From the NCBI RefSeq assembly GCF_018531465.1, contig NZ_JAHDTF010000004.1, positions 124,001 to 188,000 on the forward strand: a DNA stretch of 64,000 bases. The letters are read 5' to 3'. The first letter of the stretch is position 1. Each line of letters begins with the position of its first letter. The stretch comes from Sphaerisporangium fuscum. Its GTDB lineage: Bacteria > Actinomycetota > Actinomycetes > Streptosporangiales > Streptosporangiaceae. The notes beneath the pieces are model-generated. The model made no database searches. It saw only the letters and a list, made by a program, of their open reading frames with translations, and had not been told where the DNA came from. Shown one piece after another: positions 1 to 8,815 of this stretch. The translations under genes were made by a program, and so were the position numbers.

Positions 1-1274
1 CCGACCGGGACGCCTGGCGGCGGCAGGTCGCCTGCGTCTACCAGAAGTCGACGATCATCCCCACGCTGACCGTCGCCGAGAACCTGTTCCTCAATCGCCA
101 GGCCGGCCGCGGCCCCATCAACTGGCGCTCCCTGCGGGCCCGCGCGCGCGAGCTGCTCGACCAGTACGGGGTCGGGGTCGACGCCGGGCGCCTCGCCGGC
201 GACCTCGGCGTGGAGCAGCGCCAGCTGCTGGAGATCGCGCGGGCGCTGTCGTTCGGCGCCCGGTTCATCATCCTGGACGAGCCGACCGCGCAGCTCGACG
301 GCCCCGCGATCGAGCGGCTCTTCGAGCGGATGCGGGCCCTGCGCGAGCAGGGCGTGACGATGATGTTCATCTCGCACCACCTGGAGGAGGTCTACCAGGT
401 CTGCCAGTCGGTCACCGTGTTCCGCGACGCCCGCCACGTCCTGACCCGCCCGGTCGCCGATCTCCCGCACGACGAGCTGGTCGCGGCGATGACGGGCGAG
501 GCCGCCGCCGGCTACCAGGCCCGCGCACGGGTGGTCCGCGACGGCGCGAAGGTCGTGCTGAGCGCGGAGAAGCTGTCCCTGGCCGGCCGCTACCGCGACG
601 TCGACCTCGCCGTCCGCGAGGGGGAGATCGTCGGGCTGGCCGGGTCGGGCAGCAGCGGCAAGGTGGGCCTCGCCGAGACGCTGGTCGGGCTGTACGCGGC
701 CGACAGCGGCACGGTCGTGATCAACGGCAGGCGGCCGCGTCCAGGGGACGTCTCCTCGGCGCTGCGCGCGGGCCTCGGCTTCGTCCCGCAGGACCGGCAC
801 AAGGAGGGGTTCGTCCCGCTGCTCTCCATCGCCGAGAACGCGACCCTGCCCATCGCCCACAAGCTCGGCAGGCTCGGGGCGGTGTCCCCGGCCCTGCGGC
901 GGGCCAGGGCGGAGCGGATGATCGAGGAGCTGGCCATCAAGACCACCGGGCCCTCCCAGCCGGTCGGCGACCTGTCCGGCGGCAACGCGCAGAAGGTGGT
1001 GATGGCGCGGGCGATCGCCGACAACCCCAGGGCGCTGGTCGTCATCAACCCCACCGCCGGGGTGGACGTACGGGCCAAGCAGGCCCTGCTCGGCGCGGTC
1101 GAGGACGCCGCCGAGCGCGGCGCCGGGGCGGTGCTCGTCAGCGACGAGCTGGACGACCTGCGCATCTGCGACCGCGTCCTTGTGATGTTCCACGGCCGTG
1201 TCGTGAAGGAAGTGCCGCGAGGCTGGGCCGACGCCGAGCTCGTGGCGGTCATGGAAGGTGTCGACGCACGATGA
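1..1274 (+). CDS. Sugar ABC transporter ATP-binding protein, 5' partial
   Basis: Cytoplasmic ATPase subunit of an RbsA-type sugar importer with two nucleotide-binding halves. The frame is open from base 3, so the start and first Walker A lie upstream of the window. Visible in half one are the Q-loop region (CVYQKS, then LTVAENLFLN) and Walker B FIILDEPTAQLD. In half two, the Walker A region is degenerate (GSGSSGKVG), LSGGNAQKV is the signature, and VVINPTAGVD replaces the usual acidic Walker B pair, so only half one is likely to hydrolyse ATP. Its stop overlaps the permease start (ATGA). The downstream sugar-oxidation genes suggest L-fucose or another deoxyhexose as substrate, which is inference. 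Confidence 0.9.
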   Translation, partial: DRDAWRRQVACVYQKSTIIPTLTVAENLFLNRQAGRGPINWRSLRARARELLDQYGVGVDAGRLAGDLGVEQRQLLEIARALSFGARFIILDEPTAQLDGPAIERLFERMRALREQGVTMMFISHHLEEVYQVCQSVTVFRDARHVLTRPVADLPHDELVAAMTGEAAAGYQARARVVRDGAKVVLSAEKLSLAGRYRDVDLAVREGEIVGLAGSGSSGKVGLAETLVGLYAADSGTVVINGRRPRPGDVSSALRAGLGFVPQDRHKEGFVPLLSIAENATLPIAHKLGRLGAVSPALRRARAERMIEELAIKTTGPSQPVGDLSGGNAQKVVMARAIADNPRALVVINPTAGVDVRAKQALLGAVEDAAERGAGAVLVSDELDDLRICDRVLVMFHGRVVKEVPRGWADAELVAVMEGVDAR

Positions 1275-2305
1275 CCGAAACCACCGTCGCCTCTTCGGGG
1301 TCCTCGGGCCCCCCTGCCGGCGGCACGAGCGCGGCGCCGGACCGGGTACGGCTCGCGCGCTTCCGCGACCTGGCCCTCGTCCCGGCGATCCTGCTGCTGA
1401 TCGTGGTCGGCGCCCTGATCGACCCGGCGTTCCTCAGCGGTGACAACCTGACCAACGTGCTCCAGCAGCAGACCGAGCTGTCGCTGCTGGTGCTCGCCGA
1501 GGCGATGATCCTCATCGCCGGGAAGTTCGACCTGTCGCTGGAGTCGACCGTCGGGCTCGCTCCGGCGCTCGCCGCCGGCCTGGTCATCCCCGCCGGGTCC
1601 AACGGCCTCGGCACCGAGTGGCCGACGGCGCTCGCGGTCCCGATCTGCCTGCTCATCGGCGTGGCCGTCGGGGCGTTCAACGGGCTGCTGATCCTGAGGT
1701 TCAAGCTGTCGGCGTTCATCGTGACGCTCGGCATGCTGATCGTGCTGCGCGGCCTGCAGATCGGCTTCACCAGCGGGCAGAACCTCTTCGCGCTGCCCGA
1801 CTCGGTGCTCTACCTCGGCAACGCCCGCTGGCTCGGGCTGCCCGCGTCCATCTGGATCTGCGCGGTCGCCTACGCCGCCGGCATCGTCTTGCTCGGCTAC
1901 TTCCGGCACGGCAGGTCGATCTACGCGATCGGCGGCAACGCGGACGCCGCCCGCGCGGCCGGCGTCCGTACCGACCGGGTCGTCTGGACGGTGTTCATGG
2001 TCGGCGGCCTGCTGGCCGCCCTCGCCGGGCTGCTGATGACCGGACGCCTCGGCTCGGTGGCGGCGAGCCAGGGCAACGGCATGATCTTCACGGTGTTCGC
2101 GGCGGCCGTCATCGGCGGCGTCAGCCTCGACGGCGGCAAGGGCACCCTGTTCGGCGCGCTCTGCGGCGTGCTCGTGCTCGGCCTGATCAACAACATCCTC
2201 ACGCTGGCCGGGGTGTCGGCGCAGTGGATCCAGGCCATCTACGGTGGCATCATCCTCGTCGCCCTCATGCTCGCCCGCGTCACCAGCGGCAAAGCCCAAG
2301 ACTGA
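1271..2305 (+). CDS. Sugar ABC transporter permease (RbsC family)
   Basis: A 344-residue integral membrane permease of the ribose/xylose/galactose importer family (BPD_transp_2). After a roughly 30-residue polar N-terminus it has about eight to ten hydrophobic segments, and carries the family pattern around GGNADAARAAGVRT and the C-terminal GGVSLDGGKGTLFGA. It starts at the ATG overlapping the ATPase stop, so the two are translationally coupled. With the upstream ATPase it would form the pore of a periplasmic-binding-protein-dependent importer; the binding protein must lie upstream of the window. Confidence 0.93.
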   Translation: MTETTVASSGSSGPPAGGTSAAPDRVRLARFRDLALVPAILLLIVVGALIDPAFLSGDNLTNVLQQQTELSLLVLAEAMILIAGKFDLSLESTVGLAPALAAGLVIPAGSNGLGTEWPTALAVPICLLIGVAVGAFNGLLILRFKLSAFIVTLGMLIVLRGLQIGFTSGQNLFALPDSVLYLGNARWLGLPASIWICAVAYAAGIVLLGYFRHGRSIYAIGGNADAARAAGVRTDRVVWTVFMVGGLLAALAGLLMTGRLGSVAASQGNGMIFTVFAAAVIGGVSLDGGKGTLFGALCGVLVLGLINNILTLAGVSAQWIQAIYGGIILVALMLARVTSGKAQD

Positions 2306-2324
2306 GAGAACAGAGGGGTTCCCC

Positions 2325-2627
2325 ATGCAGCGGATCGCCTTGCGCACCCGGCTCAGGCCCGGGGCCGAGGAGACCTACGAAGCCGAGCACGCGACGATCC
2401 CGGCCGAGTTGGAGGCCGACATGCGCGCGGCCGGGGTGCACGACTGGAAGATCTGGCGCGACGGCCTCGACCTGTTCCATTATGTCGAGGTCGACGACTA
2501 CGCCGCCATGCAGGACAAGCTCAGGGGCAGCGCCGCCAACCAGGCGTGGCAGGCCCAGATGAACCGCCTCCTCGACGGCGACTTCGACCCCTCCGCGGGC
2601 GGGCTGCGCCTGGTCTGGGAGATGTAG
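2325..2627 (+). CDS. L-rhamnose/L-fucose mutarotase (DUF718, RhaM type)
   Basis: A 100-residue enzyme interconverting alpha and beta anomers of a 6-deoxyhexose. It matches the RhaM family in length and pattern: MQRIALRTRLRPG at the N-terminus, Y/H residues in ETYEAEHATIP, HDWKIWRDGLDLFHYVEVDD in the middle and a WEM C-terminus. The ATG at 2325 is preceded by a GAGAGAACAGAGGGG purine tract, 20 bases after the permease stop. Next to an aldose dehydrogenase and a lactonase it probably supplies the pyranose anomer for oxidation, as in actinobacterial L-fucose pathways. Fucose versus rhamnose cannot be settled from sequence alone. Confidence 0.88.
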   Translation: MQRIALRTRLRPGAEETYEAEHATIPAELEADMRAAGVHDWKIWRDGLDLFHYVEVDDYAAMQDKLRGSAANQAWQAQMNRLLDGDFDPSAGGLRLVWEM

Positions 2628-2648
2628 GAGGTGCACGAGGAGGAGCAG

Positions 2649-3617
2649 GTGGAGGTCCGCACGGTGGGGCGGGGCGCGCGCGTCACGCGGTACGGCTTCG
2701 GCGCCGCCCCGATCGGGAACCTGTACACCGCGATCAGCGACGAGCAGGCCGCCGAGGCCGTGGACGCGGCGTGGACGGGCGGCGTCCGCTACTTCGACAC
2801 CGCGCCGCACTACGGGCTCGGGTTGTCCGAGCGCCGCCTCGGCGCCGCGCTGCGGTCCCGGCCCCGCGAGTCGTACACGCTGTCCACCAAGGTCGGCCGG
2901 CTGCTCGTGCCGTCCTCCGGCGGTGGGCGTGACGACCAGGGCTTCGACGTCCAGGCCACGCACCGCCGTGTCTGGGACTTCTCGCGGGACGGCGTGCGGC
3001 GGTCGCTGGAGGAGAGCCTTTCGCGGCTCGGGCACGACTTCGTCGACGTCGTCCTGCTCCACGATCCCGACGACCACTGGGCCGAGGCGGTCGGCGAGGC
3101 GTACCCGGCGCTGGCCGAGCTGCGCGACCAGGGGGTGATCAAGGCGATCGGCGCCGGCATGAACCAGTGGGAGATGCTGGGGGACTTCGTCAAGGAGACC
3201 GACCTCGACCTGGTGCTGCTCGCCGGCCGCTACACCTTGCTCGACCAGTCGGGCGCCCACGGGCTGCTGCCGCTGTGCGAGGAGCGCGGCGTGTCGGTGG
3301 TCGCCGCCGGGGTGTTCAACAGCGGGCTGCTCGCCACCGAGGACGCGACCGGGACGTACAACTACGGGCCCGCGCCGCACGCGCTCGTCGAGCGGGCGCG
3401 GCGCGTCGCGGCGGTGTGCCGGCGGCACGGGGTCAGCCTCCCGCAGGCGGCCCTGGCCTTCCCGCTGCGGCACCCGGCCGTGACGTCTGTGCTGGTCGGC
3501 GCCCGCTCGGCCGAGGAGGTCGCACGCAACGCCGCCCTGACCGCGGCCCCGGTGCCCGAAGCCCTGTGGGCCGACCTGACCGAAGAGTCCCTGATCGACC
3601 CGGAGCCCCGCCGATGA
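2649..3617 (+). CDS. Aldo/keto reductase, probable L-fucose (aldose) 1-dehydrogenase
   Basis: An aldo/keto reductase of about 322 residues in the D-threo-aldose/L-fucose 1-dehydrogenase branch, expected to oxidise the sugar to its lactone with NAD(P). Seen are YFDTAPHYGLGLSERRLG (catalytic Asp and Tyr), a Lys in STKVGR, VDVVLLHDPDDHW and the C-terminal nucleotide-binding stretch SVLVGARSAEEVARN. I choose GTG 2649 because GAGGAGGAG lies just before it at good spacing; an in-frame GTG at 2631 has its purine run directly abutting. The stop overlaps the lactonase ATG. Oxidative direction is inferred from the neighbours. Confidence 0.85.
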   Translation: MEVRTVGRGARVTRYGFGAAPIGNLYTAISDEQAAEAVDAAWTGGVRYFDTAPHYGLGLSERRLGAALRSRPRESYTLSTKVGRLLVPSSGGGRDDQGFDVQATHRRVWDFSRDGVRRSLEESLSRLGHDFVDVVLLHDPDDHWAEAVGEAYPALAELRDQGVIKAIGAGMNQWEMLGDFVKETDLDLVLLAGRYTLLDQSGAHGLLPLCEERGVSVVAAGVFNSGLLATEDATGTYNYGPAPHALVERARRVAAVCRRHGVSLPQAALAFPLRHPAVTSVLVGARSAEEVARNAALTAAPVPEALWADLTEESLIDPEPRR

Positions 3618-4459
3618 TCGACGCGCATCACCACCTGTGGGACCCGTCCCGGCGGCCGTACCCCTGGATGGAGGGGGAGGCGCTGGCGCCGCTGCGCAGG
3701 CCGTACGGCGTGGACGACCTGCGCCGCGAGACGGCGGCCGCGGGCGTCGAGGCGACCGTGCTCGTCCAGACCGTGGGGACGGTGGAGGAGACCGAGGAGT
3801 TCCTCGCGACGGCCGGGGCCTCGGGCGGGCTGATCGCCGGCGTGGTGGGCTGGGTCGACCTGACCGCCCCGGACGTCGCCGACGAGCTCGCGCGACTGCG
3901 TGACCTGCCGGGCGGGCACCTGCTCACCGGCATCCGGCACCAGGTGCAGGACGAGGCGGACCCCGCGTGGCTCTCCCGTCCCGAAGTGCGCTCCGGCATC
4001 CGCGCCGTGGGCGAGGCCGGGCTCGTCTACGACCTGCTCGTCCTCACCCGGCAGTTGCCGGCGGCCCGCGAGCTGGTCCGCGACCTGCCCGGTGTCCGGT
4101 TCGTCCTCGATCACGCCGCCAAGCCGCCCGTCGCCTCCGGCGCCCTCGAACCGTGGGCGGGCGAGATCGAGGCCCTCGCCCAGTCGCCGAACGTCACCTG
4201 CAAGCTGTCCGGCCTGGTGACCGAGGCCGACTGGACCGACTGGGACGCCGCCCGCCTGGCTCCCTATGCCGGCCACGTCCTGTCGTGCTTCGGCCCGGAA
4301 CGGGTGATGTTCGGCTCCGACTGGCCGGTCTGCGAGCTCGCCGCCTCCTACGCTGAGGTCGTCGCCCTCGCCCACGAGCTGACCTCCGCCCTCACTCCGT
4401 CGGAACGCGCCCGCGTCTTCGACACCACGGCCCGCACGACGTACGGTTTGCGGATCTGA
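3614..4459 (+). CDS. Amidohydrolase, probable L-fuconolactonase (COG3618)
   Basis: A 281-residue TIM-barrel metal hydrolase of the L-fuconolactonase/2-pyrone-4,6-dicarboxylate lactonase family. The N-terminal HHHLWDP metal motif, FVLDHAAKPP in the middle, CKLSGLVTEADW, and MFGSDWPVCEL near the end (metal-binding Asp) are all present. It would open the sugar lactone made by the preceding dehydrogenase. Start ATG 3614 overlaps the reductase stop by four bases. No dehydratase or aldolase follows, so the rest of the pathway is probably upstream or elsewhere. Confidence 0.87.
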   Translation: MIDAHHHLWDPSRRPYPWMEGEALAPLRRPYGVDDLRRETAAAGVEATVLVQTVGTVEETEEFLATAGASGGLIAGVVGWVDLTAPDVADELARLRDLPGGHLLTGIRHQVQDEADPAWLSRPEVRSGIRAVGEAGLVYDLLVLTRQLPAARELVRDLPGVRFVLDHAAKPPVASGALEPWAGEIEALAQSPNVTCKLSGLVTEADWTDWDAARLAPYAGHVLSCFGPERVMFGSDWPVCELAASYAEVVALAHELTSALTPSERARVFDTTARTTYGLRI

Positions 4460-4576
4460 CCGGTGACGCGGGGGCATGAAGCCGGGATGAATCGCTCTTG
4501 GCTCGCCTTATCCGCTTGCCGGGTATATCCGCAAATGCCGGTCGAAAGGCAACACAAGTAGGGCGAGGGGGACGTT

Positions 4577-5146
4577 ATGCGGGCGGTACGTGTGGGGGTC
4601 GCGGCCGTGGTGATGCCGTTGGCGATGGTGGGCGCGGGGGCGATGCCGGCGGGGGCGGCGCCCGATCCCGAGCCGGTCATCGCGGTCGGGCGGTTCATGC
4701 CGTACTCCAACGACCAGACCACCATCACCTACGACCCCAAGCTCGTGCCGTCGGGCGCCACGGCCGGGGTCGCCTACCTTCCGGGCCGCGACGTCTCCAG
4801 CGTCCGGCTGCAGGTGCAGGGCCTCCTCCCCGACCGCAAATACGGCGCGCACGTGCACACCAAGCGGTGCGGCGCCAAGCCCGAGGACGCCGGACCGCAC
4901 TACCAGCACAAGCAGGACCCGGTCACCCCCTCCACGGACCCCAGGTACGCCAACGCCCGCAACGAGGTCTGGCTCGACTTCACCACCGACGCGCACGGCA
5001 ACGCCTCGTCGGTGTCGACTCTGAACTGGAAGTTCACCGACAGGCATCCGCAGTCGATCGTCATCCACGCCGACCACACGCACACCGACCCCGGGCACGC
5101 GGGTACGGCCGGTGCGCGGCTGGCCTGCATCAGCGTGAACTTCTGA
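4577..5146 (+). CDS. Secreted Cu/Zn superoxide dismutase family protein
   Basis: A 189-residue exported protein with a signal peptide of about 28 residues (basic start, hydrophobic core, AGA-A cleavage region). The mature part carries copper ligands HVH (His92, His94) and VIHAD (His164), zinc-loop histidines around GPHYQHKQD (108-111), and the disulfide pair Cys98/Cys184 with RLACI at the end including the active-site Arg. This fits detoxification of superoxide outside the membrane. It lies alone, tail-to-tail with the kinase gene. The zinc-loop spacing is looser than in classical enzymes, so weak or altered activity is possible. Confidence 0.85.
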   Translation: MRAVRVGVAAVVMPLAMVGAGAMPAGAAPDPEPVIAVGRFMPYSNDQTTITYDPKLVPSGATAGVAYLPGRDVSSVRLQVQGLLPDRKYGAHVHTKRCGAKPEDAGPHYQHKQDPVTPSTDPRYANARNEVWLDFTTDAHGNASSVSTLNWKFTDRHPQSIVIHADHTHTDPGHAGTAGARLACISVNF

Positions 5147-5163
5147 CGGCAGGGTACGCGCGG

Positions 5164-6444
5164 TCAGGAGGAGCGGGACGCCGTGCCGAAGTAACGGGGT
5201 TCTCCTGACGCGGTCACCTGGAAACGCACCTGCTCGGACCCGTCGGGCGACAGGTGCAGGCTGCCCTGCTTGCACTCTTCGCCGTGGACCTCGTCGAGCC
5301 GGAAGTCCGGCTCCGCGGGCTTCCCGCCCACCTTGGTCAGCCGGCCGACGCAGTGCAGGTCGGCGCCCCACCTCATCGTCCCGCCCCCGCCGGCCGTGTC
5401 CACCCTGATCTCCACCGGGAACACGCGGCCGGCGGTGGGGTGCTCGGCGACGCCGGTCCAGCGGCCGGCGTACGAGAACGCGGCGGCTCCCCCTCCCCAC
5501 CACAGCGCGGCCGCGGCCACGCCCGCCGCCAGGACGGCGAGCCCGCCCACGACGGCGGGCCACCGTCGCCGCACCCGGCCGCCGGCGGAGGCGAGGGTGG
5601 CGCCGGTGCTCAGCATCCGGCCGGGAGGGACGGCCGCCGGCCCCTGCCCGATGAGGTGGCGCAGCGCCTCGTCGGCGCTCGGCCGGTCCGCCGGGTCGGA
5701 GGCCAGGCAGGCGACGACGATCTCGTGCAGCCGCCCGGTGAGAGGAGCGAGGTCGGGCTCCCCGAAGAGGATGCGGCCGAGGACGGCCTCGGAGGAGCCG
5801 GCGGCGTAGGCGTGCCGCCCGCTCGCGGCGAACGCCACGGTGAGAGCCCAGCCGAACATGTCGGCCGCCGGCCCCGCGGGCTCGCCCCTGAGCTGCTCGG
5901 GGGAGAGGTACGCCGGGGTGCCCACGGGCGTGCCGCCCGTCATGGAGGCGGCGTCCATGATGCGGGAGATGCCGAAGTCGATGACCCGGGGACCGTCACC
6001 GCCGATCAGGACGTTCCCCGGCTTGAAGTCCCGGTGGACGACGCCCGCGCCGTGGATCGCCGCGAGCGCGGTCGCCGTCCCCACGGCCAGACGGTCGAGG
6101 GAGCCGCCGGTGCGCGGCCCCTCGGCCGTGATGTGCTCCTGCAGCGAGACGCCCTCGACGTACTCGCTCACGATGTACGGCCGGTCGCCCTCGAGGTCGG
6201 CGTCGAGCACCTGCACCGTGCAGAACGGGGCCACCCGGCGCACCGCCTCCACCTCGGCGGCGAACCTCCGGCGGGCCCGCTCCTCGTCGAGCCGCGCGTG
6301 CATGAGCTTCACCGCGACACGGGCGCCCTGAGGGGAGAGGCCGAGGTACACCACTCCCTGACCGCCGCGACCGAGCCGCCCGGTGAGGCGGTAGGCGCCG
6401 AGGCGATCCGGGTCTTCCGCGCGCAAGGGGGCCGGACCTGACAT
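5164..6444 (-). CDS. Transmembrane serine/threonine protein kinase
   Basis: A 426-residue Hanks-type kinase. Residues 18-265 form the kinase domain: glycine loop GRGGQG, ATP Lys46, catalytic HRDFKPGN (137-144), DFG at 156-158 and GTPAYLSPEQ as the activation segment end. A transmembrane helix spans about 296-318. The C-terminal ~110-residue extracellular part begins SYAGRWTGVAEHP and has two cysteines; I do not recognise its fold. ATG 6444 is chosen because AAGGA precedes it at seven bases; an upstream in-frame start would add basic residues. It is divergent from the DUF4097 lipoprotein gene. Confidence 0.9.
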   Translation of the reverse strand: MSGPAPLRAEDPDRLGAYRLTGRLGRGGQGVVYLGLSPQGARVAVKLMHARLDEERARRRFAAEVEAVRRVAPFCTVQVLDADLEGDRPYIVSEYVEGVSLQEHITAEGPRTGGSLDRLAVGTATALAAIHGAGVVHRDFKPGNVLIGGDGPRVIDFGISRIMDAASMTGGTPVGTPAYLSPEQLRGEPAGPAADMFGWALTVAFAASGRHAYAAGSSEAVLGRILFGEPDLAPLTGRLHEIVVACLASDPADRPSADEALRHLIGQGPAAVPPGRMLSTGATLASAGGRVRRRWPAVVGGLAVLAAGVAAAALWWGGGAAAFSYAGRWTGVAEHPTAGRVFPVEIRVDTAGGGGTMRWGADLHCVGRLTKVGGKPAEPDFRLDEVHGEECKQGSLHLSPDGSEQVRFQVTASGEPRYFGTASRSS

Positions 6445-6569
6445 GTGGACATCCTTACCATGAGCGCGCTCCCCATGAGGACGGCGGCGAAGGCGCACGG
6501 CGAGGAGTGCCGGCGTCCGGGCTCCTCCGATCGGCCGATCTTCCGGCGGTTTCCGTGGACGAATGTCCG

Positions 6570-7367
6570 ATGGCCCGCCACCAGACGTACGGCGAACCTG
6601 GACGGGTGATTCCCAGAGCTTTGATACTCGTGGCGACGGCGGCCGGCGTGCTGACGGCGAGCGGCTGTGGCGCGTTCTCCGCGGACGCGAAACGGAGCGA
6701 CTCCCGGGAGTTCGCCTACACGGCGGCGAAGCTGGTGATCGAGGCCAGAGGCACTCCCGTGCGCCTCGAACCCGGCGTCGCCGGCAAGATCCGCGTGGAG
6801 AGGCGGCTGACCGGCAAGGCCGCCGAGCAGGGCAACGCGCCCCTCACCCTGGAGGGCCAGAAGCTGCACGTCGGCGTCGTCTGCTCGGGCATCGTCATCA
6901 ACTGCGGCGCCGAACACACCATCCAGGTCCCGCCCGGCGTGACGATCGAGGTCGACGGCGACGACAAGGTCAACGCCGTCCGCCTCGCCCAGCCCGTGAA
7001 GATCACGGCCAGGGACGACAACGTGCACACCGACGGCATGACGGGACCGCTCGAAATCGTGACGGGCGGCGACATCGTGGCCCGCAGGACCGGTTCCCCG
7101 CAGGTGACCGCACGCTCCACCGACGGGCACGTGTCGCTCGCCTTCAGCGCGGCGCCCACGAAGGTCGAGGCCGTCTCCAGGGACGGGGCGGTCGACCTCA
7201 CGGTGCCCAGGACCGCCGGCGCCTACCGCGTCACCACCGCGAGCGACGACGGCAGGGCGACGTCCGAGATCCCGAACGACCGCAAGGCCACCCGCACCCT
7301 GAACGCCCGCTCCGGCACCGGGGAAGTCCGCGTCCGGTGGGCCGGCGGGGCCGCCGGAAAGGAGTGA
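6570..7367 (+). CDS. DUF4097-family beta-helix lipoprotein
   Basis: A roughly 265-residue predicted lipoprotein: hydrophobic RALILVATAAGVLTASGC with a lipobox Cys, then repeating short beta strands (VRLEPG, KIRVERRL, VKITARDDNVHTD, VTARSTDGHVSL, VEAVSRDGAVDL) typical of the DUF4097 putative adhesin/beta-helix family. It would be anchored on the outer face of the membrane; its function is unknown. Starts at ATG 6570 or GTG 6606 are both possible, the latter leaving a very short signal n-region. It is divergent from the membrane kinase, so a link to that sensor is possible but unproven. Confidence 0.75.
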   Translation: MARHQTYGEPGRVIPRALILVATAAGVLTASGCGAFSADAKRSDSREFAYTAAKLVIEARGTPVRLEPGVAGKIRVERRLTGKAAEQGNAPLTLEGQKLHVGVVCSGIVINCGAEHTIQVPPGVTIEVDGDDKVNAVRLAQPVKITARDDNVHTDGMTGPLEIVTGGDIVARRTGSPQVTARSTDGHVSLAFSAAPTKVEAVSRDGAVDLTVPRTAGAYRVTTASDDGRATSEIPNDRKATRTLNARSGTGEVRVRWAGGAAGKE

Positions 7368-7500
7368 CGGGGAAAGCGCAGGTCAACGGCCGGGAATGGG
7401 CAGGCCGGGGCACGGTGTTGGGGGGAGCCGGGGGCGCAGGAGCGCCGCCCGGCACACGCCGGAGATCGAGGATTCCGGCGGGCACCGACATCGACGACAC

Positions 7501-7520
7501 GTCTGCGGGCAGCCGCAGAC
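7501..7520. promoter_or_regulatory. Perfect inverted repeat upstream of the FMN reductase
   Basis: GTCTGCGG, spacer GCAG, CCGCAGAC: eight-base perfect arms ending 32 bases before the reductase ATG. It could be an operator for an unlinked regulator or a 5' leader hairpin. There is no T-run, so it is not a typical terminator. Confidence 0.4.
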
Positions 7521-7552
7521 AGTACGTCACAGCGCCACAGAGGAAGACGCAC

Positions 7553-8146
7553 ATGTCCAAGCCGACCTTGCAGATCATCATCGGCAGCACCCGCCCCGGC
7601 CGCGTCGGGCCCCGGGTCGCCGAATGGTTCCGGGAGCGGGCGGCCGCCCACGGCATGTTCGACGTCGAGGTCGTCGACCTCGCCGAGGTGAACCTGCCGC
7701 TGTTCGACGAGCCGCACCACCCGCGTCTTGGCCGGTACGTCCACCAGCACACCAAGGACTGGAGCGCGACCATCGGCCGCGGCGACGCCTACGTGTTCGT
7801 CGTCCCCGAGTACAACCACGGCTTCAACGCCGCCACCAAGAACGCCATCGACTACCTGCACGCCGAGTGGCGGCACAAGCCGGTCGGGTTCGTCAGCTAC
7901 GGGGGTGTGGCCGCCGGGACGCGCGCCGTGCAGATGCTCAAGCAGGTCGTCACGGCGGTGAAGATGGTGCCGGTCGTCGAGGCGGTCAACATCCCGTTCG
8001 TCCACCAGTCGCTCGACGCCGACGGCAGGCTGACGCCCAACGAGGCCATGGAGACGGGCGCCAAGGGCCTGCTGGACGGCCTGGCGGCCTGGACGAAGGC
8101 CAGCGCGACGCTGCGCGAGAAGGACGGCTCCGCCCAAGCCGCCTGA
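7553..8146 (+). CDS. NADPH-dependent FMN reductase / quinone reductase
   Basis: A 197-residue flavodoxin-fold reductase of the NADPH-dependent FMN reductase family. IIIGSTRPGRVGPRVAEW near the N-terminus is the FMN phosphate loop, VVPEYNHGFNAATKNAIDYL is the characteristic flavin/dimer motif, and VGFVSYGGVAAGTRA follows. It probably reduces quinones, azo compounds or flavins in the cytoplasm. ATG 7553 is preceded by GAGGAAG at good spacing. It is monocistronic and converges on the DsbA-family gene; an inverted repeat sits just upstream. Confidence 0.92.
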   Translation: MSKPTLQIIIGSTRPGRVGPRVAEWFRERAAAHGMFDVEVVDLAEVNLPLFDEPHHPRLGRYVHQHTKDWSATIGRGDAYVFVVPEYNHGFNAATKNAIDYLHAEWRHKPVGFVSYGGVAAGTRAVQMLKQVVTAVKMVPVVEAVNIPFVHQSLDADGRLTPNEAMETGAKGLLDGLAAWTKASATLREKDGSAQAA

Positions 8147-8149
8147 CCT

Positions 8150-8815
8150 TCAGCGGGTGGCCGTGGCGCGTCCGTGGGCCTGGCGCAGCGCGGCCAGGAA
8201 CGTCTCGACGGGCTGGGCGCCGGAAACGCCGTACGCGCGGTCGAGCACGAAGAACGGCACACCGCTCACGCCGAGCGCCTGGGCCTCACGGATGTCCTCC
8301 TCGACGTCCCGGACGTGGTCGTCGCCGCCCAGCATGCGCCGCGTCTCCTCGGCCGGCACGCCGATCTCGGCCCCCAGCCGGACCAGCGTCTCGGCGTCGT
8401 CGACGGCCTCACCCTCGACGAGGTGCGCGCGCAGCAGCCGCTCGTGCGCCTGATCGCCCAGGCCGTGCGCCTTCGCCAGGTGGGTCAGCCGGTGGGCGTC
8501 GAAGGTGTTGACCATGACGGCCCGGTCGAAGTCGTACGCCAGGTCCTCCTGCGCGCCCAGGGCCTTGACCCGTTCGGTCATCGTCCGCACCTGCGCGGCG
8601 GTGCCGCCCATCTTCTTGGCCAGGGCCTCGTGGACCGGTTCGCGGACGCCCTTCGGATGCGAGGGGTCGAGCTGGTAGCTGCGCCACACCACCTCGACCT
8701 CTCCGGCGTGCTCGAACCCGGCCAGTGCCTTCTCCAGACGCCGCTTGCCGATGTAGCACCAGGGGCACACGACGTCGGACCAGATCTCGACGCGCACTGA
8801 CATCTCCTCGCTCAC
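8150..8815 (-). CDS. DsbA-family thiol oxidoreductase (FrnE-like)
   Basis: A 221-residue cytoplasmic thioredoxin-fold protein (no signal peptide) with the redox motif CPWC at about residues 17-20, the helical insertion of the FrnE/2-hydroxychromene-carboxylate isomerase group, and the cis-Pro region SGVPFFVLDRAYGVSGAQP. The GTG at 8815 overlaps the stop of the small upstream gene (GTGA), suggesting coupled translation; ATG 8803 and GTG 8797 (better spaced from AGGAG) are alternatives. Likely role is disulfide chemistry under oxidative stress, inferred from family and from a sigma-R-like promoter upstream. Confidence 0.88.
   Translation of the reverse strand: MSEEMSVRVEIWSDVVCPWCYIGKRRLEKALAGFEHAGEVEVVWRSYQLDPSHPKGVREPVHEALAKKMGGTAAQVRTMTERVKALGAQEDLAYDFDRAVMVNTFDAHRLTHLAKAHGLGDQAHERLLRAHLVEGEAVDDAETLVRLGAEIGVPAEETRRMLGGDDHVRDVEEDIREAQALGVSGVPFFVLDRAYGVSGAQPVETFLAALRQAHGRATATR

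Noticed and set aside
590..2347. 585-codon open frame antisense to the sugar transporter genes
   Set aside because: Its Arg/Glu/Gly/Asp-rich, patternless product is the GC-skew shadow of two well-recognised genes on the other strand.
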